Part shown: one piece after another, positions 21,558-32,497 of the stretch
Layout of the letters: each line of letters begins with the position of its first letter
How positions within the stretch are numbered: the first letter of the stretch is position 1
Assembly (NCBI GenBank): GCA_037074615.1
Contig: CM073542.1
Location: forward strand, 19,918,001-19,982,000
Direction of reading: 5' to 3'
Length of the DNA: 64,000 nt
DNA from: Leucaena leucocephala
Taxonomy: Eukaryota > Streptophyta > Magnoliopsida > Fabales > Fabaceae
Position numbers and translations under genes: made by a program
The notes under the pieces: generated by a model
Told to the model about the DNA's origin: nothing
The model's database searches: none
Seen by the model: the letters and a program-made list of their open reading frames with translations, nothing else

Positions 21558-22200
21558 GATGAAAATATTAAGAGGAGAGAAATTTTTTTTAAAAAAATTT
21601 TTCTCAACCTCCCCTCTAGAATTAGAAGAATTTTGAGTAGACACTAATATTTTTATATGATCAGATTAATATGCCCATAAATATTTTTTAATATTTTAAC
21701 ATTAACCTTTCTACAACCTTAGTTCCTATTCCAGTGGCAAGTCGAAAGCCTCCGCTCTTCTGTGTGGGCTTCCCTGGTTGCTTCTTCTCTCAGGCGCCTC
21801 TGCTATTCTGCGGTCTCCCTTCGCTGCTGGGGATTGGATATTTGGTTGTCACAAAATCTTATATATAATAATCCTCCCACTTCAATTCGCTTTCATTGTT
21901 GTTTTTTAACAATTCAAGCAATGTCCTCAGATCTTGATTAGCCTACAGTATGGTTCTCTCTCTTCTAAAGCCTTCGATTTATCTGCTTTTCGTTGTAGTA
22001 TGCGGATGCTTCAGAGAATCGCTTGTTTTAGTAGATGTTATTTTATAATATTAATATATTTATAATTGTTTTAATATCTTAATATTATTTATATATTATA
22101 TTTTATTAAAATATTTTATAAAATAATATAAGAATAAATTTATCTATATAAAATATTTTTTCTCCCTTACTTTCTTAAATCAAATAAAGTAATCAGAAAA
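21558..22200. mobile_element. MITE-like element B, related to A
   Basis: The left end CTGTTTGGCTTGATG plus AAGAGGAGAG and the right end CTTAAATCAAATAAAG mirror element A. The block TATATTTTATTAAAATATT... with AAATTTATC.ATATAAA occurs both at 21350-21420 and 22090-22165. The middle (about 21720-22010) is non-repetitive, balanced-composition sequence of unknown origin. A further diverged CT-rich fragment continues to about 22320. Confidence 0.45.
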
Positions 22201-22419
22201 TCTCTCACTTTCTCTCCCTTAATATTAATTTAAATAAGATAATAATAAAAATTTTTCTCTTCTCTCCTTTTCTTTTTCCTCTATTAAAATCCTCACCTCC
22301 ATTAAGCAAAATACACCCTTAATATTAATTCATGTGAGGATTTTGGTCCCAAAAAAAGTGAGAATCGGTGTTACCAGCTGTAATCAATATTTATATTAAA
22401 TAGACAAAAGTAAACATAT

Positions 22420-22492
22420 GGGGATGTAGCTCAAATGGTAGAGCGCTCGCTTTGCATGCGAGAGGTACAGGGTTCGATCCCCTGCATCTCCA
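22420..22492 (+). tRNA. trnA-UGC: tRNA-Ala (anticodon UGC)
   Basis: A 73-nt cloverleaf. The acceptor stem GGGGATG pairs with CATCTCC, giving the G3-U70 pair that identifies tRNA-Ala. The anticodon stem CTCGC/GCGAG holds the loop TTTGCAT, with anticodon TGC at 22453-22455. A box (TAGCTCAAATGG) and B box (GGTTCGATCCC) promoters are intact, discriminator A is at 22492, and a T run (22496-22500) serves as a Pol III terminator. There is no intron. The B box and cloverleaf are canonical, so it is probably functional. Confidence 0.97.
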
Positions 22493-22707
22493 GAATTTTT
22501 ATTTATACGTTATTTTGGGTTTTCCCTTGCGTTATTTTCTTCCCACCTCTGAGGCACTCAACTAACCGCGCGGGACGGGATCTGATTTCCAATAATAATT
22601 TGTTTTTTTTATATATAATTTTTTGATAAAGATTTTGCTTTATATAATAAATATTTACTTCCTTAAATCCTATAAACCCTCCTCAGAGCTCAACTGTGCC
22701 TTCTTCA

Positions 22708-23375
22708 ATGGCGGAACCACATTCCTTAAAGTCATCTCTGTGAAACATTAAGTTAAAATCGAAACTCAGAACCCCAAAGCAAACCTCTGAATCCAAATAC
22801 TGGTCCTCCTTCAAGACCCATAAAATCTCCAGCCTCATCTCTGTTCCTTCTATCTCCTTTTCACCCTCACCCTCTCATCCCTTCGCCGTCTCTCCCTCCG
22901 CCCACCTATGGATCTACAGCTCAGAAACCATTCCTACCAACTCCCAAGATCTCTTTCTTGAAAGATTCTGTTTACTGCGCATCCTTCCTCTGCTCCGACG
23001 GCCGCCACATCGGCGCCTCTGAGCTCTCCAGTCGTATCCAAGTATTCGACCTCAATATTCGAGGCCCACTCCGTCAACTCAAGTCTCACACTCGCCCGGT
23101 TTAATTTTCATTCAATTCCCATTGCTTGATAAGCTTTATTTGATCTCCGGTGTTCTGGGATGTGGCTGGTTAAACAACAATATCCGAATTACGCGGTCAC
23201 AAGGATTATATAAGGTGTGGTGATTCTTCCCCTGTTAATATGAACACATTTGTTACTGGTTCTTATGATCATACCGTGAAGCTATGGGATATTAAGATTA
23301 CAGATAGGAGATCAGTTATGGAGGCAAGCCATGGGAAACCAGTGGAGGATGTCATTTTCTTGCCGTCGGGGGCTC
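22708..23375 (+). pseudogene. UTP15: UTP15 (U3 snoRNP WD40 protein) pseudogene, truncated
   Basis: Starts MAEPHSLKSSL and then hits TGA (22741). After that stop, and through several frame changes, the family order continues: PKQTSESKYWSSFKTHKISS, SVYCASFLCSDGRHIGAS, IQVFDLNIRGPLRQLKSHT, FWDVAG, a GHKDY.RCGD segment and TFVTGSYDHTVKLWD. The last part, SHGKPVEDVIFLPSGAL, lies in an open stretch (23240-23437). UTP15 acts in the nucleolus in 18S rRNA processing. Homology stops after about 220 residues, at roughly 23375; the rest of the beta-propeller and the C-terminal domain are absent. It is not functional. Confidence 0.85.
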
Positions 23376-23877
23376 TAATTCAACGGTCATTGCTTGTGAT
23401 TAGGGCATGGGCAGAGCTGGCTGCATTTTGCACCTGATACCTGACCTGATAAAAGTTCTAACTATTTTAGATTGGGTATAGATGAATTGGACATGCCCGG
23501 ACTGAGATATTCTGCTTGAGAAAAAAATCTGCTATCATGAACTTATAAAATAATATTATATTTATATTTTTAAAAGTTAAATAATATATATAATTCACTA
23601 AGAATAAGGTAATAAAAAGATAATAATTGAAATCTCAAAGTTTATAAAAAAAATATTGAAATATGTAGAGGTCGGATATTTGTAGCGTTATTATAACTAA
23701 AAAAATCGAATACTTAGCAAGTAAAGCAGAGGAACAACTTTGGTATCTACATAAATATAAAAGGTATGTTTAATATTTTAAAAATGAACAAAGAGAATTG
23801 TCAACTAAAGTGAAAAGTGTAAAATTACAAATAAAATAAGTTAAAAAAAATTAAAAAAAATAATAAATATATATATA

Positions 23878-23926
23878 GGGCCGGGCCAAATGGGCAGGGC
23901 ATGCTGCCCTGCCCAGTGCCCGGCCC
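23878..23926. repeat. GC-rich 49-nt hairpin
   Basis: GGGCCGGGCC...GGGCAGGGCA on the left arm pairs with TGCCCTGCCC...GCCCGGCCC on the right arm, with a very small loop, in a region that is otherwise nearly pure A/T. GGGCCGGGC repeats of this type are common near the ends of plant hAT elements, and CCGGGTCAGG at about 23960 fits with that. No transposase is seen. Confidence 0.7.
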
Positions 23927-26246
23927 TGCCTAAATATATTTTGGGCAACTTTTTTAGAGCCGGGTCAGGTGATTTTTTTATAGGTTCGGGCGAGTGAACC
24001 AAATGACGGACATTGTGAACATCTCTACTTGTGATTCAAGGTATAGTAACTCCTTTACTAACTTGTGCGGTTTTGGTGAATTGAGCGCTGGAAGTTTGTT
24101 TTTTCCGTCAGGTATAATTGTGTTGATGTATTCGGAAGCTGAAGCTTTTCCAGGTATTCAAGAGCTGCTTGTAATGTTAGTGATCTTTTACACCCTATAA
24201 AATCTATTTAATTAAATATAAAAAATTAATTAATATAATAATTTTTTAAAAATAACATATATGTCTCTCTTATTATTATAGAGAGTATATCGGTAAAAAT
24301 AATTTAAAAAAAATTAATAAATATAAAAAATAAAAATATTATATTTAGGATCAAGATTAATTTTTTAATTAATTCTTATATTAAGAATAGGGGAATATTA
24401 TAGTATTATCTTAAACGCTATTAAATCATTCCTAAATCATGTTTCTGACTAGCCTAATTGACAAGTATTTAGTTCAAAGGCTAACAACATGTCTTCAACA
24501 CATGTAATTATTTTTTAGCTATATGCAACTTATAACTGAAGATATATCGGTGTACACAAAATGAATAATAGTTATATATGTTAAAGATGAATTTCACCCA
24601 AAGACACGAGTCATTACGTAAATTTGCATATTAAATCTTGTGATGCAGGATTTTTAGTAATTTTCCCTATTTTAAGAAAAAATATAACATACTCCTATAA
24701 TCATTAATATATTATTTATTTAATTAATTTAATTAGATTAAAAATATTATTTATCTAAAATACCCTAATCATCTTCATTAACTCTCTTTTTCACTCCCTT
24801 AATTACTGTTGAGATAATATTAATAGGGGTAATTTGAAAAAAAATTGATAAATATAATAAATATATATTATATTTATGATTAAAATTTACACATTAATAA
24901 ATAATTTATATGAAATAAACTAAATTGAGCAAAAGTGTTGAGATGTGGGCAAATAATCCCTCTAACATTCAAAAACAAAACAAGAAACTACTCTAAACTT
25001 CGAAATTCGTGTACATATCCCCTTCTGCTAATTAGTTCATTATTTCACTAAGAAAGCATGGTATATTATTAAATTAAATATACACCCCCACTTGGAATTT
25101 TATTTTGCCAAATATTCCCCATAAATTTTCTTTTTACATGTAGATCATCCACTAAAATTTTAAGTCATGCTCAAATTAATAATTGTCATGTTGCATTTTA
25201 TTGATAAAAGAATGGACAAACTAACAAAGGAGTTATACGCATACATTTAAAATTTTAGTCAGATTTATTATCAATTTTTGAAGGTTAGAAATATTGCATA
25301 CATATAACCTGAAGTTTAGATAATTATGTTTAATTGATAAAATAAAATAAAAATCATGAAAATATTAAATTATAACCTGATTTATTAAAATATTTGCGGC
25401 TTTTTTTTTTGTTTTTTTTTTTATATTTGTCTATAACGGGAACAACCCGCTGCGTGTTTAAATTGTTTTACAATATTCGCGGCTTTATTAAAATATTACA
25501 TGCTTTTCTATATCCGAGGTTTTATTTAAATATTATTTTTTTATTTTGCATTGTTGACCAGGTTATAGACAAATATTTTCCGTTTTAAATATGTTTTTAG
25601 CAAGGTCAAAAATGCAAAAAAAAATATTTTTAAAATTCATATTTTTTTAAATTTTTTTACCTGTAAGGTATTTGTTTTAGCCATTGTTATTTTTTTTTTC
25701 CGTATAGGAGAAGATACCTACTGTCAATCACAGTAATATGTCACACCTTTTTTTCTCTGAAAATACATTATATGTTATTAAATATTCAAATTCAAATGTT
25801 AAATTTTTTTCCTTTACCCCGGCTTCATTCTATTTTTACCACACAAGTTAAATACATTATTTTAAATTTTAAATGCACATTTTTTAATTAAAAAATAAAT
25901 GATTAAGACATTTTTTATGGGAGAAATTGAGACATCTTTCAAAAATCTTTGTATAATTTTTAAATTAAAAATTAAAATAATTGAGGCATCAATTTTGTTT
26001 TGGAGTAAAATTTTTAATTCCTCCCTTTTGTTATTTAAGTCTCGCAAGTTCAGGTCAAGAAAAAGAAAAAATCTCGCAAGTCAATTTTTGAATCTTCAAA
26101 GTCATGGCTCGCAAAGCAACGGCGAATCTTGAAGCGGCCTAGTCTCCGGCGACTCTCGCCATATCCATCAAAGGCGAAGCCAAAACCTTCTCAATTCTCT
26201 ACTTCCCATTCCCTTCTCCTCCTTCATCACCAATTTTCGCTGGTAA
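23927..26246. other. AT-rich spacer upstream of U-box gene
   Basis: Nothing that looks like a gene. It holds two copies of the dispersed AT-rich repeat described in the findings (about 24210-24375 and 24690-24925), long A and T runs, and the promoter and 5' leader of the U-box gene from about 26050. Confidence 0.45.
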
Positions 26247-29200
26247 ATGACGTCAGCGAATCTCTCTGCGCCGGTGGCTTCTGCCGTACAATCAATCCAC
26301 TGTTCATTGACTGATCTCTGTGACCAGGAACACCATTACTCATTCGAGAACCCCCGACGGTTCTCGGGCTTGGCCCGGCGACTTCAGATTGTCGTCAACC
26401 AGTTGCTCCTGTCGTTTCAATCACCGTCGCCGGAGACCTTCCCGTTGTCGGTTCAGACCTCCCTGAAAGGAATGTCCGGCGATCTGTCCAAGGCTGCGGA
26501 AGTTGTTTCCGTTTATGAGAAAAGCAGCAAGATATTCGTCTTGATCAACTGCAAGTCCCTCTACTTATCCCTTCAGGAGCACAGTTTCTCCATAGGAGGA
26601 TGGCTCGCCTTGCTCGATGAGGCTCTTCAAGATGACCCTGACCTCCAAAAGAAAGCTTCTGATCTTTCCAGAGACATGAAGCTCGCTCAGTTCAGAGTAA
26701 TCAGCCCTTTCTCTTCACTCTGATACATTTATCTCCGAGGAAATGTAGTTTTCGTCTTTTCTCAATTACTTTCTCCTGAATGCTATACTGAGATCTTCCA
26801 AGTTTTCGTATAGATATTCATCGCACCTCAGCATGCTTAAGTTGAGGCATGCATTTAGTCACCCAGCTTTGTATCTATAAATTTCACTTATGTGTTTGAA
26901 AGTAGGTTACAGAGGTCGAAGAGAGAGTTCAATGTACGCTGGAAAAAGAAGGGGTAGGAAGACCAACGACCAAGGCAGTACAGAGTGCTATTGTCATGGA
27001 TTTGGCTCGGGCTTTGGGGATTGACCCAGGTGATCATACAGAGTTATCCAACGAAATAAAGCTGTTCAAGAATGACCTATTGCGCTTAAATTCTGTATCA
27101 GAGCGGCGGATTTTAGCTTCCCTTGAAAGGATTTTGAATAACTGGTCAATTGAACCTGACATTGAGACTCGAAAATTGGACTTCGACCTAGAAGACGATT
27201 CAGCGATTTCTCCCTTCAAAAATTTTCTTTGCCCATTGACCAAGAAAGTGATGAAGAATCCTGTGGTTCTGGAAACTTTCCAGACCTATGAACGGACTGC
27301 TATAGAGTACTGGTTCGAGAGGTGTATTCAAGATGCTCGTCACCCAACTTGTCCTGTAACTGGTAATGTTCTCAAATCCTTGGAACTGAAACCCAATATT
27401 GGATTGTCAGGGGCAATAGAAGAGTGGATTAACAGGGTTGTCGAGTATCAAGTCAAATCTGCTGCTGAGCACTTGATTGAGGATCCACTTTGTATAGATC
27501 ATGTTGAGCAAGCTTTGGACAACATTTATAGGATTTCAGAAGAGAATCCTGCTTGCAGATATGTAATCAGGAATGCTGAAATTGTACAACTGATAATGAA
27601 GCTTCTTACTAATAGCTCAAAAATAATTGGATCACGGTTGAGAAGTAAAGCTTTGATGGCTTTAGTTAGTATGGCTACAGATGAAGAAAGCAAGGTTAGT
27701 CATTTTTCATGTTTTTCAATGTTTACAATTTTCTCAGTAAGTGGATGTAAAAGACTTATCCATCGCCCAAGCTTTCAAAGGATACTATAACCTGATATAA
27801 AACTTGTTAAAAATGGAAAGAATGGTATGATAAAATATTTTAGCTGGCTACCAATTAATCATAATTTCTTTTATGTGAGCATTACCATGATATGAGGTTA
27901 AAAGTCAAAACCACCGCCAAAATTACAATATATGGCGTTCGCTTTATTCAGATTTCTCCTTGAGCACCCAATACCGATTCATTTGGGAGAGAATTTTCCA
28001 TCTGGATTCTTGAACCCTATTTCAGAATCATAAAAATATTGTATAATTATGTAATTTGCTTACAGTTCCATGGCAACTCTTCTAAACCATATGCTGTTTT
28101 ACTGCCGCCTTTCTACAACTACTTTGCAAGTTGAAGGCATGGAAACGCTCTTCTTTAATTAAATACTTCAAATGAGTTGTATCCAATATGGTATGGTGAA
28201 AACCACTGGGAAGTGAATAGTTTAGTAAGCTACTGAGAGAAGCATAATAAACACCGACGGCGATAGATATGATGGCTCTGTGCTTTTCATTTGCAAATAT
28301 TGTCAGAAAGCTCTTCACAGCTCAATTTTGAATATTCCTCTTAATTTTTTCTTGCTAAAATGTCTGTTTTCTCTTAATGGCAAACTATCACTTTTACCGT
28401 ATATAAAATTTTGCTGCAAAGTGCAAACTCCACAGTTTCTGTGAAATAGTTTTCTGACGCAAAGTTTTATGTATCTCTAGAAAATAATGCTTGAAGGGAG
28501 TATCACAAGATTGGCTGTACATAGTCTTACTGGTAGCTCAGAAAAAGAGAGGGAGTATGCTGTGAAGTTATTACTGGAGTTCTCCGGCGATGAAGCTTAT
28601 TGCATAGGAGTCGCATCAGAGAAAGGTGCATTGGTTCTCCTTACAAGTATGGCAGGAAATCTAGAATTTCCTGCTTTGTCCAAGTTAGCTGAGGAAGTCT
28701 TAAGGCAGTTGGAGAGGGTGGAGGATAATGTCCAACGTTTAGCAGCATCTGGAAGATTTGAACCTTTAATTTCACGGCTGCATGGGGGTATGTTTTCTAA
28801 TGTTATCTGTTTATTCCAGCTGCAAAAAAAATCATGATGGAGTAAATGCTAATATGATTATTAATCAGCTTTTTTAAGACATCTGCTTTTGCTTTTGCAG
28901 AAAGCAATAAAATACTAAACAAATTGAATTTGGATAAATTTGGGGCAGGTCCTGATTCTGTGAAGATAGAGATGGCGTCTCTGCTCGGAAGGATGACCTT
29001 GACAAACAACAATAAAGAGCAAATTGCCAGGCAAAGTGCTGGTGTACTTGTTGACCTGTTGTCGAAGCCAGAAGGAAGAGAACCAAGCCTGCAAGCATTA
29101 TATAACTTGTCAGGATTGGATGACAACGCAACCATCCTCGTCAAGTCTCCAGTCTTTCCATCTCTTGTTGATGTTCTTTTTGATGACCAGGAACCTTCAG

Positions 29201-31212
29201 ATGAAATCAAAACATTATCTGCTTCAACAATTGCAAATATAGTATCAAAGCCAGGGCGATGGGAATTAGCATCTGCTGACATGAAGGGGAATTCAATGCA
29301 GTCAGAAAATATAGTTTTCAGATTTCTGCAACTTTTAAATTCAGTATCATCTCAATGTCAAGTATATGTTCTTCGCATTCTCTATGGAATAACCTCATCC
29401 CCACAGGCATCAGGTAATTTCTAGTCAGCTAGCTTACAATGTACTCCCTATATTCCTTAATATAAGAGCTAGTTGAGTTAATTATGACCAAATCTAACTC
29501 CTCAAGATGAATTCATATTATATACTCCTTAATCTATTCAAATTAGTCAACTAGTTCTTCTATTAGTTATAATTAACTGTTTTGTTTGGTTTCCTTAATC
29601 TATCCAAAAAATTCAACTAGCTCTTATATTAAAGAATATAGGTAATATTAAAAGCATAAGAACATTGCAGTATTTTATCATGTGTTCATTAATTATTTCT
29701 TGTACTCCATGTCATGAAATGTTTGATCAGTTATCCAAAAAATTCAACTAGTTCTTATACTAAAGAACAGATGTAGTATTAAAAGCATAATAACATTGCA
29801 GTATTTTATCATGTGTTCATTAATTATTTCTTGTACTCCATGTCATGAAATGTTTGATCAGTTTGTTTCTTATTGAACTTTGATAGTATTCGGTTTCCGT
29901 TAGTTTATTAATAATTACATGTACAAAGGCATTCAGAGGATGCTGCTGTGATCTGATCAACTAAAGTGAGAATGCTTGCATTATATAGCTGTTTGCAATT
30001 CATGTATCTGCTTCTAAATTAGCCCGTATTGCATGGTGCATGGTGCATGGTGCATGGTGCTATATATTATTTATTTATTTATTTATTTTTACAGAGTCAG
30101 TGGCTTTGCATATAAAATCTAGGGATGGCTTCAAAACGGTCACACAATTTCTTGAAAACCCAGAAGTCGAACTCAGAATATATGCTTTGAAGCTTTTGAG
30201 ACTACTATCTGAACTGTTCAGTCAAGATCTAGGAAATGAACTGAGACTTTCCAACAAGCTCACAATACTCAAAGAAAAAATGTTAGATGATCAATCTGCA
30301 GAGGAAGAGAGAGCAACAGCCGCGTGTATACTTGCCAACCTTTCCTTAACAGAGAAAGAAGTAAAATCACTTTTAGGAGGTGATTTTATTAAATGGATCG
30401 TTACCACTCTCAAGAACCAGAGGCGCAGCTCAAATGCAAGTATTTCACAGACTTCACTAAGCTTGCTGGAAGGTCTTCTCGGTCTGTTACTTCACTTCAC
30501 TAGGAACCTCGATGACCAAACTCTTAACGTTGTCAGAGAAAACCATCTCATGACCATTTTCTGTGAACAGCTGGAATATACTTCCAAACCGAAGGTAAAA
30601 AGACTCGCTGCTCTCGGATTAAAAAGCTTATCAGAAACTGGAAGGAGATTTATTTCTAGGGACAATGATCTCTCACCTTCTAATGGGTTCTGTTCTCCCT
30701 TCTTGTTCATTTGTGGGAGGAACTCTAATCGGAACCTTTCATGTCCGATTCACGACAGTCCCTGCGAGGAAGAAAGTCAGTTGTGCCTGCTAATGAGCAA
30801 CTGTATAAAGTCTCTAACTGATCTCCTCAATGACAACAATGAAACTAGTGTTCAAGTTGCTGCAGTGGAGGCACTTTCAACACTAGTATTGGATTATCCA
30901 CCGAATACATTAAAGAGAGCAGCCGATGAACTCGAGCAATTGGGTGTGATTGATTCTGTGATCAATCTTTTCACAGAGGCTAGATCTGGGGAGCTTCAAG
31001 AGAAGACAGTTTGGATTATAGAGAAAATATTGAGAGTGGAAAATCACATTCCTAAGCACTCGCTTAATCAGTCTCTTGTGAGGGGCTTGGTTGAAGCCTT
31101 TAAGCATGGGAATCCCAACACCAAGTTGCTTGCTCAGCATGCTTTAACCTGCCTAAAGCAAATATCATTTCTAAGTGAGAAGATATCTAGTGAACCTAGA
31201 GCTAGAAGGTAG
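26247..31212 (+). CDS. U-box / ARM-repeat E3 ubiquitin ligase (PUB42/43/44 type)
   Basis: Five exons with GT-AG borders and consistent phases: 26247-26696, 26906-27694, 28481-28787, 28901-29413 and 30095-31212, giving 1058 residues. The N-terminal helical region covers about 1-250. The U-box is at about 257-330: FLCPLTKKVMKNPVVLET, an AIEYWFERC segment, HPTCPVTG, and GLSGAIEEW; these are the conserved E2-binding positions without the zinc ligands of a RING. The rest is a string of ARM-type helical repeats (e.g. LRSKALMALVSMATDEES, SLQALYNLSGLDDNA, ERATAACILANLSLTE, VAAVEALSTLVLDYPP). Family role: ubiquitin transfer to protein targets. The length and long N-terminal region resemble PUB42 more than the shorter PUB43/PUB44. 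Introns hold a Stowaway-like insertion and a tandem duplication. No break was seen. Confidence 0.93.
29444..29643. mobile_element. Stowaway-like MITE in U-box gene intron 4
   Basis: Left end CTCCCTATATTCCTTAATAT then AAGAGCTAGTTGA; right end in reverse complement CCTATATTCTTTAATATAAG then AGCTAGTTGA. TA dinucleotides flank both ends. About 200 bp. Confidence 0.6.
29601..29862 (+). repeat. 131-bp tandem duplication in U-box gene intron 4
   Basis: TATCCAAAAAATTCAACTAG starts at 29601 and again at 29732. Both copies run on through ATTGCAGTATTTTATCATG and TGTTTGATCAGTT with very few differences. The duplicated unit includes the right end of the MITE, so it is younger than that insertion. Confidence 0.85.
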
Positions 31213-32354
31213 TTAAAGAGGTAATTTTTGCCCCCATTATTTCTTTTATTTTATTTTTTGGGATATTATTATCCCTGATGTTCTTTTTGTTGTAAAATCA
31301 AATAATCTCCCTATAATCTCACACATGCATGTAAAAAAAAACAAAAAAGAATAACAAAATGGGAAAGCTACAAGACTTGTTTGTTGGCCGTGTACTTACG
31401 TTGATGTAAATAATTTCAAGGATATTTTTTTGTGCTAGACTTCATTAAAGCCTTTTGAATGTTAGGTTACCATCTTTTTTAAATATAAACATTAAACAGA
31501 GGAAAATGTTTAAGAAATTCAATTATATTAAGCTATAAGAAATGTGTTTTTATTTATTTTTTTTTCTTTATTTTTATTGAAAATCAGTTTTTTTTTTTGC
31601 TTAAGCATAGATATAATATTAGAGGCACTGTTGGGTATTACATGTATACACATTTTTTAGTAAGAATTTGATCTTTAATTTACCATGTTGTGAAAAATAA
31701 ACTTCTTTCACTATATTTAACTCTGTTAGTTATTACACAGTATTACATGGCAGTTAATGAATGGTAATGAATATTTTGAGATGGGGCCACTGGCCATTGG
31801 TCTGACCCCACTCTTTTCCAAGTTGGGCCAAGATTAGCTCAAAGGCTCAAGGCTCAAGGCTCATGCTGCTTCTTGCCTCCCGGAAATCCCTCGTTTAGCC
31901 TTTCCATTAAATGAGGCACATTTTCGTATGTGCTCTACATGATTGGAAAAAAAACGAGGCATATTATTCATAAATTATAAATAGTATACTTTATTTTGGC
32001 AAAAAACAGTATATTTTATTTTAAATTTTATAATTTATATTCTTGTAATTCTTAATATAAGATCTAATTAATGATTTAATTTTAATCCTAAATATTAGAC
32101 ATAGTTCAATATTTTTTTATTTTTTTTAAATTATTCTTATTTATACTCTTTTAACAAATCAAGTAAAAGATGGAGGGATTTAAGGAAGATGATTAGGGTG
32201 TTTTAGAAAAAATATATTATTATTAACTAATTTAGTTAATATCTTTAATCTAATTAAATTAATTAAATATATTATATATTAAATATTAGATAAGCATACA
32301 ACTCCCTCAGTCTATTTTATTTCTAAATGTTTCAATAATGGAAGAATTTAAACT

Positions 32355-32497
32355 CTTACCCTATGTTTAGATGAAGAGGAAAATTAAAAGAAGAGAATAC
32401 TAGGAAAATTAACTCTCAAAAATAGTAAAAATGTAAAATTGTTTTTACTACTTTTGAGAGTTTTTCTCTCTAATTTTCTTTCCATCCAAAGTAAAAA
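32355..32497. mobile_element. Foldback MITE (143 bp)
   Basis: TTTAGATGAAGAGGAAAATT pairs with the reverse complement of AATTTTCTTTCCATCCAAAG. The inner arms AACTCTCAAAAATAGTAAAA and TTTTTACTACTTTTGAGAGT form a near-perfect hairpin. Confidence 0.75.
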
